Counted from the first letter of the stretch, positions 16,273-24,638 are shown. The stretch: 64,000 nucleotides of DNA from Tropicibacter sp. Alg240-R139 (GCF_900537075.1 NZ_UNRA01000004.1:132572-196571); one strand, 5' to 3'. A program made the numbers and translations. The notes: generated by a model from the sequence alone, not told the origin.

Positions 16273-16591
16273 TTCACCAACCGTTCTGAGCCGATCTACC
16301 ATTAGACAGTGACTCGTAAAAATCATTTATTATTAACTTGTTACGGTAATTATCCGATCGACCTAAAGGCAATGTCCGCGTTTTTGCTGCGGTCTTCGCG
16401 GGCTATTTTGGTCGCTTGTATCGCGGTCGGGATAACACGGTCCCTAAGTGTGATGGTACGATCAATTCGTCCCGACTGCCCCATCCATGCAGACTGTCGT
16501 TTTGCTCTGTGGGTGAATACGGCCTTGCAGCAGGAATACGCGCAGTTGCGGACCGATCCATGAGCTAAGATAGGCTGCTTGATGGTCGGCG
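16273..16591. other. Intergenic region without recognisable content
   Basis: An 84-codon frame at 16309-16563 starts with GTG, has no good ribosome site and shows no familiar pattern, so I do not call it. Nothing else is visible. Confidence 0.35.
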
Positions 16592-16897
16592 TCAGTCGAC
16601 GGTCACCGTTTGCTTTAACTTACCGGTGGTTTTGTCAAAAATCAGGATGCGACTGTCGTCTGTTACAACAGCAAACCAATTCGGCCCAATCGTTACGGCC
16701 TGAGCAGACGCCCCGTCCGGCAGTTCGACTTCTTCAGGCAATGTGGGGGTGCGGTCAGACAAGCGGATGACAATCAGGGCAAATGTCAATAAAACCCCGC
16801 CAATCATCACCGCGGTCAACAGCATGACCATCCGTCGCAGCAGTCTAAGCTGCGGTGTTTCCTGCGGTTCCACAGGCTCATCAGAGGGGATCGTCAT
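16592..16897 (-). CDS. Small single-pass membrane protein (DUF6476-like)
   Basis: A 101-residue protein with one transmembrane helix at about residues 26-46 (MVMLLTAVMIGGVLLTFALI) and a strand-rich C-terminal part ending in TGKLKQTVTVD. It matches the pattern of a conserved Rhodobacterales protein next to rluD. Its ATG overlaps the rluD ATG on the opposite strand (shared CATG). Function unknown. Confidence 0.75.
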   Translation of the reverse strand: MTIPSDEPVEPQETPQLRLLRRMVMLLTAVMIGGVLLTFALIVIRLSDRTPTLPEEVELPDGASAQAVTIGPNWFAVVTDDSRILIFDKTTGKLKQTVTVD

Positions 16898-17930
16898 GGG
16901 CACCCGCCAGATTGAATTCGTCATCGCGGACGCACCGCCGCCCCGCCTTGATAAGGCGCTTTCGCGGGATGTGCCAGCCGAAGCCACCCTGTCGCGCACT
17001 CGTTTGGCGCGGCTGATCGAGGCGGGGCAGGTCGCGATCAACGGCGTGGTTGTAAGCGATGCCAAGGCCAAGGTGGCCGCGGAAGCGGTCGTTGTCATCA
17101 CTGTCGAAGAAGCCGAAGACAGCCACATCGGTCCCGAAGAGATCCCGCTGCATGTTGTGTTCGAAGATGAAAATCTGATTGTGATCAACAAACCGGCCGG
17201 GATGGTGGTGCACCCGGCACCGGGTACTCCGTCGGGGACGCTGGTGAATGCATTGTTGCATCATTGTGGGGACAATCTGTCTGGTGTGGGCGGTGTCAAG
17301 CGCCCCGGCATTGTGCATCGAATTGACAAGGAAACCAGTGGCTTGTTGGTTGTTGCTAAATCTGACGCCGCGCATCAGGGACTTGCTGCGCAGTTCGAGA
17401 AACACACGGTTGAGCGGTACTACCGCGCGCTGTGTTATGGTGTGCCGGATGCCAACGATCCTCGTTTGCGTGGGGTCAAAGGCGTGAGCTTTGAGCCCGG
17501 AAACATCATGAAACTGACTACCAATCTGGCCCGCCACAAGACCGATCGTCAGCGCCAAGCAGTGCTGTTTCACGGCGGCCGTCATGCGGTCACACGGGTG
17601 CGCATTGTTGAACCTTTCGGCAAACCGTATGTGGCGTCTTTGGTCGAATGTTGGCTGGAAACCGGACGGACGCATCAGATTCGCGTACATATGGCCCACG
17701 CGGGGCATAGTTTGATCGGTGACCCAACCTATGGCGGCAAGCGCAAGCTGTCAGCCAAGGCATTGAACCCGGTGGCGCAAGAGGCGGTAAGAGCCTTCCC
17801 GCGTCAGGCACTTCATGCGGCTGTTCTGGGGTTCGTGCATCCAGTGACAGGCGAAGACTTGCGATTCGAAGCGTCGCTGCCACAAGATATGGACGACCTG
17901 CTTGTTGCACTTAGGATGCCGATGACATGA
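16896..17930 (+). CDS. rluD: RluA/RluD-family 23S rRNA pseudouridine synthase
   Basis: A 344-residue enzyme with an S4 RNA-binding domain (about 15-75) and a catalytic domain with Asp144 in HRIDKETSGLLVVAK. RGVKG and the later GRTHQIRVHMAH are family landmarks. It modifies uridines in helix 69 or a related site of 23S rRNA. ATG at 16896 has AGAGGGGA upstream. It lies directly upstream of rpoH, a conserved alphaproteobacterial order. Confidence 0.92.
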   Translation: MGTRQIEFVIADAPPPRLDKALSRDVPAEATLSRTRLARLIEAGQVAINGVVVSDAKAKVAAEAVVVITVEEAEDSHIGPEEIPLHVVFEDENLIVINKPAGMVVHPAPGTPSGTLVNALLHHCGDNLSGVGGVKRPGIVHRIDKETSGLLVVAKSDAAHQGLAAQFEKHTVERYYRALCYGVPDANDPRLRGVKGVSFEPGNIMKLTTNLARHKTDRQRQAVLFHGGRHAVTRVRIVEPFGKPYVASLVECWLETGRTHQIRVHMAHAGHSLIGDPTYGGKRKLSAKALNPVAQEAVRAFPRQALHAAVLGFVHPVTGEDLRFEASLPQDMDDLLVALRMPMT

Positions 17931-17968
17931 ACAGCACAAAACTGTGAGAGTGTCATTGTCACCTTTCC

Positions 17969-17983
17969 TTAATCAAAGCTTAA
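17969..17983 (+). promoter_or_regulatory. CtrA-like site upstream of rpoH
   Basis: TTAA-TCAAAGC-TTAA matches the CtrA consensus TTAA-N7-TTAA exactly, about 95 bases before the rpoH start. The surrounding CTTAATC is directly repeated. Such short AT motifs arise by chance, so this is a candidate only. Confidence 0.45.
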
Positions 17984-18005
17984 TCTCAAAATTGTACACC
18001 CAGCC

Positions 18006-18034
18006 CTTGTAAGGGCAACAAACGTGACCCATAT
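18006..18034 (+). promoter_or_regulatory. Sigma-32-type promoter of rpoH
   Basis: CTTGTAA, 15 bases, then CCCATAT closely matches the heat-shock promoter consensus CTTGAAA-N13-15-CCCCATNT. It ends 41 bases before the rpoH ATG. It suggests autoregulation of rpoH. Confidence 0.6.
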
Positions 18035-18046
18035 CCTATGTTAAGT

Positions 18047-18062
18047 CCTTAAACATTTAAGG
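18047..18062 (+). promoter_or_regulatory. Inverted repeat overlapping the rpoH ribosome site
   Basis: CCTTAAACATTTAAGG can form a 6-bp stem with a 4-base loop. The 3' arm includes the first bases of the rpoH Shine-Dalgarno AAGGGAGGG. It could restrict translation at low temperature; this is inference from pairing alone. Confidence 0.4.
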
Positions 18063-18075
18063 GAGGGACATCAAA

Positions 18076-18972
18076 ATGGCAAATTACGCAAATCTCCCCG
18101 CACCGACGCCTGAGGGCGGCCTGAACCGTTACATGCAGGAAATCCGTAAGTTTCCACTGCTTGAGCCGGAAGAAGAATACATGCTGGCCAAACGCTGGGT
18201 CGAAGAGCAGGATGCTGAATCAGCGCATAAAATGGTCACCTCGCACCTGCGTTTGGCAGCTAAGATCGCCATGGGCTACCGTGGTTACGGTCTGCCGCAG
18301 GCCGAGGTCATTTCAGAGGCTAATGTTGGTCTGATGCAGGCAGTCAAGAAGTTCGACCCCGAAAGAGGGTTCCGCCTTGCAACTTATGCGATGTGGTGGA
18401 TACGGGCTTCGATCCAGGAATACGTCCTGCGTTCGTGGTCGATGGTCAAACTGGGTACGACTTCTGCGCAAAAGAAACTGTTCTTTAACCTGCGCAAGGC
18501 CAAGGCCCGTATCGGCGCCCTGGAAGAGGGCGACCTGCGCCCGGAGAACGTCAAGCGGATTGCGACCGATCTGGGCGTGACCGAGCAGGAAGTCATCAGC
18601 ATGAACCGCCGTATGTCGGGTGGTGATGCGTCGCTGAACGCGACGGTGGGCTCTGAAGGTGAAGGGACCATGCAATGGCAGGACTGGCTTGAGGATGAAG
18701 ATGCCGATCAGGCCGGTGATTATGAAGCGCGTGATGAATTGGATGCCCGCCGCGAGCTTCTGGCGCAGGCGTTGGACGTGCTGAATGATCGAGAAAAGGA
18801 CATTCTGACTCAACGCCGCTTGGCAGAACGGACTGTCACACTCGAAGATCTGAGCACGCAATACAATGTCAGCCGTGAACGTATTCGTCAGATCGAAGTG
18901 CGCGCGTTTGAAAAGCTGCAAAAGAAAATGCGCGAACTGGCGCGTGAAAAGGGGATGCTGGGCAACAGCTGA
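18076..18972 (+). CDS. rpoH: RNA polymerase sigma-32 factor RpoH
   Basis: Heat-shock sigma factor of 298 residues. Region 2 includes the core-binding stretch FDPERGFRLATYAMWWIRAS. Region 4 ends with the helix-turn-helix VSRERIRQIEVRAFEKLQKK. The RpoH box QKKLFFNLRK (about 133-142) is present and distinguishes it from other sigma-70 members. The ATG follows AAGGGAGGG. Upstream lie a sigma-32-like promoter, a CtrA-like site and a small inverted repeat, and a terminator follows the gene. Confidence 0.96.
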   Translation: MANYANLPAPTPEGGLNRYMQEIRKFPLLEPEEEYMLAKRWVEEQDAESAHKMVTSHLRLAAKIAMGYRGYGLPQAEVISEANVGLMQAVKKFDPERGFRLATYAMWWIRASIQEYVLRSWSMVKLGTTSAQKKLFFNLRKAKARIGALEEGDLRPENVKRIATDLGVTEQEVISMNRRMSGGDASLNATVGSEGEGTMQWQDWLEDEDADQAGDYEARDELDARRELLAQALDVLNDREKDILTQRRLAERTVTLEDLSTQYNVSRERIRQIEVRAFEKLQKKMRELAREKGMLGNS

Positions 18973-18996
18973 CTTTTCTAGACGCCCCTCGTGCGC

Positions 18997-19020
18997 AAGT
19001 CCCGACCTTGGTCGGGGCTT
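18997..19020 (+). terminator. Terminator of rpoH
   Basis: AAGTCCCGAC and GTCGGGGCTT pair (one G-T wobble) around CTTG, 25 bases after the rpoH stop, followed by GTTGCGTTTCT. Confidence 0.65.
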
Positions 19021-19054
19021 GTTGCGTTTCTGACCAGGTGGACTTTGAGAAACG

Positions 19055-19140
19055 GGGCTCTCCCGCCCGTCGTCGATGTTTCTGGCGAAACATTTCCTCC
19101 CGTTGGGCCGGGCGCCGCGCTGCGCGCTGCGCGTCATCGC
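19055..19140 (+). repeat. Interspersed GC-rich repeat (copy B, partial)
   Basis: It shares CTCCCGCCCGTCGTC, the ATGTTTC-GAAACAT hairpin and CTCCCGTTGGGCCGGGC with the copies at 33368 and 39170. It then decays in a GCGCTGCGC-rich stretch and lacks the distal end. It lies between rpoH and the convergent methyltransferase gene. Confidence 0.75.
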
Positions 19141-19212
19141 AGAACGCCGATTATGCCGATAAAGTCGCAACTGCGTGCGTGCAGGAGCATCCAGCAGCAA
19201 AGCTTGCCCGAG

Positions 19213-20328
19213 TTATTCAATCGGATCAGTTTGATACAGCGTGACCTTGATCCCACCATGGGCAACCGGCGGCGCAGTAGGTTTGAACCGCAGACCAGTG
19301 GCTTTGGCGAGGCCGACCTCGTTGGTCACAATGCCCACTCGCCACCCTTTGAAGCGCTCGGTCAATGTACGGCCTAAGGCCCCATAGAGTGCGAAAAGCG
19401 CCTTTTTGTCTCCGATCCGTCCCCCATAGGGCGGGTTTACGATCACCAATCCCGGCGGCCCATCGGGGCGTTCAATCTCGCTGATGCTACATTGGCGGAA
19501 CTGGGTTACATCGCTGACATCAGCACGACCCGCGTTTGCTATGCTCATTTCAACGGCACCTGCATTTCGATCTGAGCCATAGAATTTGATTTTTATATCA
19601 GAGGCTTGCGACGGCTTCTTCAACGCATCGAACGCATTTGATTCAAATGTTGTCAGTCGCTCGAAGGCAAATCCTCGAGCCCGGCCCGGTTGCAACCCGT
19701 TGGCGATTTCGGCTGCTTCGATCACAAATGTGCCCGACCCACACATCGGGTCCAGCACCGGCTCGATCCCGTTGAAACCGCATTGGCGCAAGAAGAGGGC
19801 TGCCATGTTTTCGCGCATGGGCGCCTTTCCAACGGCCACCTTGTGACCCCTCTTGTGCAAGAGCTCCCCGGAGGTGTCGACGCTGAGGGTGCAGCTGTCC
19901 TCTTCGATCCGCGCCTTCAGAGTGACCTGAGCCTCCGCATCAATCGGCGCGCCCAATTCCTCGGCAATCGCGCGTTCTATGCGTTCGGCTGCAGCGCCCG
20001 CATGATAGATTTTCGAGCGTTTGCACGTCACCTCGACCCGCACTGGCACATCTGCGCGCAAAACGGTGGCCCAGTCGAATTCGCGGGCCAGCTTGTCGAG
20101 CTGCGCCAGATGCGTCACCCGAAAGCTGCCGATTCGGGCCAATACCTTGGACGCACCACGCAGCTCCAGATTGGCGCGCCAGACGTCCGCCCAATTGCCG
20201 CGAAACCGCACGCCGCCGGGGGTGGCTTTGGCCTTGCGAAAACCCAACTCCAGGGCTTCGTCCCGCAGGGCAAGCTCTAGCCCCGGAGCGACAACGGCAA
20301 AGATCTCGAATTTGGCGTATGTGTTCAT
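19213..20328 (-). CDS. THUMP-domain class I RNA methyltransferase (RlmL/YcbY N-terminal type)
   Basis: A 371-residue SAM-dependent methyltransferase. The N-terminal part (about 1-160) is a ferredoxin-like plus THUMP RNA-binding region. The C-terminal domain has the SAM motif VLDPMCGSGTFVIEAAEIA and the catalytic motif IVNPPYGGRIG. It resembles the N-terminal half of RlmKL, which methylates guanine in 23S rRNA; the exact position is inferred. I chose ATG at 20328; the longer frame is not supported. Confidence 0.85.
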   Translation of the reverse strand: MNTYAKFEIFAVVAPGLELALRDEALELGFRKAKATPGGVRFRGNWADVWRANLELRGASKVLARIGSFRVTHLAQLDKLAREFDWATVLRADVPVRVEVTCKRSKIYHAGAAAERIERAIAEELGAPIDAEAQVTLKARIEEDSCTLSVDTSGELLHKRGHKVAVGKAPMRENMAALFLRQCGFNGIEPVLDPMCGSGTFVIEAAEIANGLQPGRARGFAFERLTTFESNAFDALKKPSQASDIKIKFYGSDRNAGAVEMSIANAGRADVSDVTQFRQCSISEIERPDGPPGLVIVNPPYGGRIGDKKALFALYGALGRTLTERFKGWRVGIVTNEVGLAKATGLRFKPTAPPVAHGGIKVTLYQTDPIE

Positions 20329-20500
20329 TGCGCCTCTGTAATGGCAACCGGGTCCGAGTTCGACCGTTTTTTGGGGGCACGGCGCAGACGGGTGTCTTCT
20401 CCAAGGCCCGAGTTCATCTTGTGTTGCGGTGACGGCCGACTTTACGTTGCCTGATCTACTGTGGAATACTTGCAGCCTGACTTCGACGAGGAGGAGGCAG

Positions 20501-20770
20501 ATGGCCGGAGGGTGGGCCCGCGATGGCGCGGTAGGCGAACAGATCGAGGCGTCGATCTCGGATGAGTTGGCGCGGATGAAGCAGCGCGGTGCGCCGCAGG
20601 GCGAGAGCCGGACCCATTGCGCCGAATGCGAAGAACCGATCCCTGAAAAACGCCGCCTTGCCTTGCCGGGCGTCAAACTGTGCATCGATTGTCAGCAAGA
20701 GCGCGATGGTGCCTTTCAGGCCCGCGCCGGGATCAACCGGCGCGGATCGAAGGACAGTCAGCTCAAGTGA
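20501..20770 (+). CDS. DksA/TraR-type C4 zinc finger protein
   Basis: An 89-residue protein with a short N-terminal helix and a zinc finger CAEC-x17-CIDC near the C-terminus. It resembles small YbiI/TraR relatives of DksA, which bind RNA polymerase; this short form lacks the long coiled coil. ATG at 20501 has GAGGAGG upstream. It is convergent with the CDF gene and ends on the base before it. Confidence 0.8.
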   Translation: MAGGWARDGAVGEQIEASISDELARMKQRGAPQGESRTHCAECEEPIPEKRRLALPGVKLCIDCQQERDGAFQARAGINRRGSKDSQLK

Positions 20771-21391
20771 TTATGCCAGGGCAAAGGCGCGGCGTTCGTC
20801 CACAGCCTGGCGAAAGATCTGGATGGCCGAGGACAGGAACAAGCCGCCCATGATGCCTGCGACGATCAGGTCAGGCCAACCGGTGGTCGTGCCCCAGACA
20901 CCGGCGGCCGCCAGCATGACCGCAACATTGCCGATGGCGTCGTTGCGTGAACACAGCCAGACCGACCGCACGTTGGCGTCACCGTCCTTATAGCGCACCA
21001 GAAGCGCCACACTGGCGAGGTTTGCGACCAGCGCCATGAAGCCGATCAGCCCCATGATCTGCGCCTCGGGGACGCCGACATAGGCCACGCGGTAGAGGGT
21101 TGCTCCCATGACCCAGAGGCCCATGATCAGTAGGCTGACAGCTTTGAACAGCGCTGCATTGGTCCGCACCCGGACCGAGGCGCCGATCACGGCCAGCGAG
21201 ATGCCATAGGTCAGTGCGTCACCCAAAAAATCGAGAGCGTCGGCCTGCAAGGCTTGCGAGCGTGCCACGTGACCAGCGCCCATCTCGACCGTGAACATGG
21301 TCGCGTTGATGGCGATCACCAGCCAGAGCCGTCGTTTATAGTCGGCGGACAGCCCGTCGAATTTGGTGTTGTTGTTGCAGCATCCGGCCAT
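20771..21391 (-). CDS. Cation diffusion facilitator-family transporter, short form
   Basis: A 206-residue membrane protein with about six helices in the CDF pattern. TM2 and TM5 metal-site segments are visible as ADALDFLGDA and SRNDAIGN. The usual cytoplasmic C-terminal domain (about 90 residues) is missing. It begins with a Cys-rich AGCCNNN stretch. It probably exports a divalent or monovalent metal ion; specificity is unclear. Confidence 0.82.
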   Translation of the reverse strand: MAGCCNNNTKFDGLSADYKRRLWLVIAINATMFTVEMGAGHVARSQALQADALDFLGDALTYGISLAVIGASVRVRTNAALFKAVSLLIMGLWVMGATLYRVAYVGVPEAQIMGLIGFMALVANLASVALLVRYKDGDANVRSVWLCSRNDAIGNVAVMLAAAGVWGTTTGWPDLIVAGIMGGLFLSSAIQIFRQAVDERRAFALA

Positions 21392-21451
21392 GGGCCGCTC
21401 TCCTTGATCTTTGGTTTGACCGTTAAGGTAATTGCTCTAGCGGCTGTAGGT

Positions 21452-21940
21452 TCAAGAGAGAGTTTTAGGTTTTTTATGAAAAATTTCAGGCGGGCTGTTG
21501 CAGGGCTTTGTCATGGGCTGCCTGTTGGTCGATCTTGTGCAAGTATCGCGGCGCCCGTTTGAACGGGTCGTGCAGATATTGGTCGGGCCCAGCATCTTGC
21601 GGGCGTTGAGGGCCTGCGTGCTCAACAAATTAAATGCGACCCGCTCGAGCCTGCAATGCCAGCCCTGTGTATACTCTTCGGCCCAGTTGTTGGTGTAATA
21701 GCGCAGCAGAAGATGGCGCAAGGAACAGCCGTGATAGTCAAATGCCACGGTGCCGTCGGTGACATAGATGTGGTTTCCGGCAAAGCCGTCGCCCGGAAGG
21801 GTGCGCTCGGCATAAAAACCGGGCAGGGGCGGGGCTTGCAGATAGACACCGGCCAGGATGTGACAGGCCCCGTTGCCAAAGATCACCCGATCCGGCAGCG
21901 CCCATCGTCGTTCGGGGTCCTTTTTGACACCGGGTTTCAT
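21452..21940 (-). CDS. Conserved hypothetical protein, probably frameshifted near its 3' end
   Basis: The first ~120 residues look like a real protein (IFGNGACHILAGVYL, then NHIYVTDGTVAFDYHG). After RKMLGP the frame turns into an unnatural Cys/Thr/Arg-rich tail. A one-base shift at about 21585-21590 would instead give GPDQYLHDPFKRAPRYLHKI and a stop at 21486. The loss of one G in GGCCCGACC explains this. Either the gene is damaged or the base is a sequence error. I do not know its function. The next gene on the same strand, with a GNAT domain, lies 14 bases upstream. Confidence 0.65.
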   Translation of the reverse strand: MKPGVKKDPERRWALPDRVIFGNGACHILAGVYLQAPPLPGFYAERTLPGDGFAGNHIYVTDGTVAFDYHGCSLRHLLLRYYTNNWAEEYTQGWHCRLERVAFNLLSTQALNARKMLGPTNICTTRSNGRRDTCTRSTNRQPMTKPCNSPPEIFHKKPKTLS

Positions 21941-21954
21941 GCGGTACAGGGGCG

Positions 21955-22668
21955 TTACTTCCGGTTGTTGCGACGGCTGCGCCAGCGGCGGTACAGGCGC
22001 ACATCCATGGCCGCCACCATCACGCCCAGGGGGATCATCCAGAACCCCAGAATGGGCAGAAAGCCAAAGGTGCCGCCGATGATCAACAGTATGCCCAGAA
22101 CGAGACGCATGCCCCTTGGCACGTTGCGGCGAACCCAGGCAAAGAAAGGTTTGAAGCGCTCTCGCAATGTGGGTTTGGCGGGCTCGGTCGCCACGTCCAT
22201 CCGAATGATGTGCTGCGGACCGGCCTCGCCATTTGGCCAGGTTTCGCCGGTATCCTCGAACCCACCTTTAAGGTAGCAGCGGATGGCGGTTGGGTTTGCC
22301 ATGTTAACGCTTAGAACTACCGACTTCGTGTCGGGATAGTGCTGTGGGATGTAGATCTTGAGCATCTCGACCGCCCGAGTTGCCATCCCCTGACCCTGTT
22401 GGTTCGCATCGATCATGAAGGCCCGCAGGCCCAGATCACCCTCGCCCGCAAAGGGATAGCGGGAGTGATAGAGACGGTCGATCTTGTAAAAGCCCACCGG
22501 CTGATCGCCCAGCCAAATGCCGTGAAAGTCGATGCCCTCTTCGGCTGATCCATAAGCCTCGGCCACCGTGCCCGAGAAATTGATCTGATCAGAGGTGACC
22601 GAAACGGACAGGAATTGCCCGCAGTTTGACTCGGTGATCGGACTGAGCGAAAGGGCAGAGTTGGGCAT
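21955..22668 (-). CDS. GNAT acetyltransferase fused to a C-terminal membrane domain
   Basis: A 237-residue protein. Residues 1-160 form a GNAT domain with the acetyl-CoA motif MIDANQQGQGMATRAVEML. Residues about 185-220 form two close membrane segments (LVLGILLIIGGTFGFLPILG and FWMIPLGVMVAAMDV), followed by a basic tail RLYRRWRSRRNNRK. The GFWMIPLG segment occurs elsewhere as a small stand-alone membrane protein, so this appears to be a fusion that places the enzyme at the membrane. The substrate is unknown. Confidence 0.8.
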   Translation of the reverse strand: MPNSALSLSPITESNCGQFLSVSVTSDQINFSGTVAEAYGSAEEGIDFHGIWLGDQPVGFYKIDRLYHSRYPFAGEGDLGLRAFMIDANQQGQGMATRAVEMLKIYIPQHYPDTKSVVLSVNMANPTAIRCYLKGGFEDTGETWPNGEAGPQHIIRMDVATEPAKPTLRERFKPFFAWVRRNVPRGMRLVLGILLIIGGTFGFLPILGFWMIPLGVMVAAMDVRLYRRWRSRRNNRK

Positions 22669-22757
22669 GAGAGTTGGACCGTGAAAGATATAGGCACACT
22701 CTCAGACAGATACCGGAGAAACGCCAGTCAATTTGGCCCCGGATCGCTTGCGATCCA

Positions 22758-22789
22758 GTTCGCGCCCACCCACGGGAACGGGCGCGAAC
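22758..22789 (-). terminator. Hairpin after pepF
   Basis: GTTCGCGCCC and GGGCGCGAAC form a perfect 10-bp stem around a 12-base loop, 17 bases beyond the pepF stop. A second perfect hairpin, GGATCGC-TT-GCGATCC, follows at 22741-22756. There is no T-run. Confidence 0.55.
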
Positions 22790-22805
22790 CTGGCGTTGGT
22801 GGAGG

Positions 22806-24638
22806 TTAGTCCTCCATCGCCTCCAATTCATCAATGAAGCCCGAGATCATCGACAGGCCCTTGTCCCAGAAGGTCGGGTCGCTGGCGTCCAGACCGAAGG
22901 GGGCCAGCAGCTCTTTGTGGTGCTTTGATCCACCCGCGCGGAGCATGTCGAAATAGAGGTCTTCGAACCCTTCCTTGCCGTCGGCATAAACCGAGTAGAG
23001 CGCGTTCACGAGGCCATCGCCGAACGCATAGGCGTAGACGTAGAAGGGAGAGTGGACGAAGTGTGGGATATAGGCCCAGAAGGTTTCATAGCCTTCCATG
23101 TACTCAAATGCCGGGCCAAGGCTCTCGGCTTGGACGCTCATCCACAGGGCGTTGATGTCGTCCGGGGTCAGCTCGCCTGTCGCACGGGCAGCATGCAGTT
23201 TGCATTCAAAGTCATAGAACGCGATCTGACGCACGACCGTGTTGATCATATCCTCGACCTTGCCGGCCAGCAGTACCTTGCGCTGTTCCTTGGTTTCGGC
23301 TTTGTCCAGCATCTTGCGGAAAGTCAGCATCTCGCCAAAGACAGAGGCTGTTTCGGCCAGCGTCAGCGGGGTCGATGACAACATCTCGCCCTGTTCAGCG
23401 GCGAGAACCTGATGCACGCCGTGGCCCAGCTCATGCGCCAGCGTCATCACATCGCGCGGCTTGCCCAGGTAGTTGAGCATCACATAGGGGTGCACGTCTG
23501 TGACAGTGGGGTGGGCAAAGGCGCCGGGCGCTTTGCCCGGTTTCACTTCGGCGTCGATCCAGCCTTTCGAAAAGAAGGGAGCAGCGAGATCACCCATGCG
23601 TGGGTCAAAGGCAGAATAGGCGTCCATCACCATCTTTTCGGCTTCGGGCCAGGCGACGGTGCGGGTGTCTTCCATCGGCAGGGGCGCGTTGCGGTCCCAG
23701 ACCTGCATGACATCCAGACCCAGCCATTTGCGTTTCAGCTCATAATAGCGGTGCGACAGCTTGGGGTAGGCGGCAACAACGGCCTCGCGCAGCGCCTCGA
23801 CCACTTCGGGTTCCACGTCGTTGGACAGGTGACGGCCGGTCTGCGGGCTGGGCATGCCGCGCCAGCGGTCGATGATTTCCTTTTCCTTGGCTTGCGTGTT
23901 GTGGACGCGGGCAAAGGTCTTGATGTTGTCGGCAAAGACGCGGGCCAACTCGCGCGAGGCAGCTTCGCGCTTGGCGCGGTCCTGCTCGGTCAACAGGTTC
24001 AGCGTGCCTTCGATGTTCAGCTCTTCGCCGTCGACGTCAAAGGTGAGGCCTGCGATGGTCTCGTCAAAGAGCCGCTCCCAGGCGTCGCCGACCATGCCCA
24101 GATCATGCATGAAGCGTTCCAACTCGTCGCTAAGCTGATAGGGTTTCATTGCACGAATGCGACGGAAGACGGGTTCATAGCGAGAGAGATCGGTATTTTC
24201 TGCAAAATGCGCCGCCAGAACATCATCGTCGATGCGGTTCAGTTCCAGCGTGAAGAACACCAGCGGTGTGGTGTAGTTGGTAATTGCTTCCTGCGCATCC
24301 GACATGAACTTGGCGCGCTCAGAATCGGTGGTCAGCTGGTAATAACGCAAGCCCGCATAAGACATGATGCGCCCGGCGATGGCGTTGATCTTTTCGTTGC
24401 GCAGTACGCACTCCAGCAGGCCCGCAGCGTCCAGATCAGCCAGCTTGCCCTCATAATCCGCAGCAAACTCGGCACAGGCTTCTTCCAGCCATTCCAGGTC
24501 CCGCTTCAGCTCGGGCGCGTCATCTGCGGTGTAAAGATCGCTCAAGTCCCATTCGGGCAAGTTGCCCAAGGGATCGGATCCGCCGCCAGCATTGGCATCG
24601 CGCACGGGAAAAGGAAGGTGGAGCATGTGGGACCTCAT
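22806..24638 (-). CDS. pepF: Oligoendopeptidase F (M3 family metallopeptidase)
   Basis: A 610-residue M3B zinc peptidase with the HExxH motif in TLAHELGHGVHQVL and the downstream ETASVFGE third ligand region. It degrades oligopeptides in the cytoplasm. ATG at 24638 gives the full frame; ATG at 24626 has a better ribosome site (GAGGT) and may be the true start, giving 606 residues. It is followed by tandem hairpins. Confidence 0.93.
   Translation of the reverse strand: MRSHMLHLPFPVRDANAGGGSDPLGNLPEWDLSDLYTADDAPELKRDLEWLEEACAEFAADYEGKLADLDAAGLLECVLRNEKINAIAGRIMSYAGLRYYQLTTDSERAKFMSDAQEAITNYTTPLVFFTLELNRIDDDVLAAHFAENTDLSRYEPVFRRIRAMKPYQLSDELERFMHDLGMVGDAWERLFDETIAGLTFDVDGEELNIEGTLNLLTEQDRAKREAASRELARVFADNIKTFARVHNTQAKEKEIIDRWRGMPSPQTGRHLSNDVEPEVVEALREAVVAAYPKLSHRYYELKRKWLGLDVMQVWDRNAPLPMEDTRTVAWPEAEKMVMDAYSAFDPRMGDLAAPFFSKGWIDAEVKPGKAPGAFAHPTVTDVHPYVMLNYLGKPRDVMTLAHELGHGVHQVLAAEQGEMLSSTPLTLAETASVFGEMLTFRKMLDKAETKEQRKVLLAGKVEDMINTVVRQIAFYDFECKLHAARATGELTPDDINALWMSVQAESLGPAFEYMEGYETFWAYIPHFVHSPFYVYAYAFGDGLVNALYSVYADGKEGFEDLYFDMLRAGGSKHHKELLAPFGLDASDPTFWDKGLSMISGFIDELEAMED

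Noticed and set aside
16309-16563. Open frame of 84 codons as a gene
   Set aside because: GTG start without ribosome site and no recognisable features.
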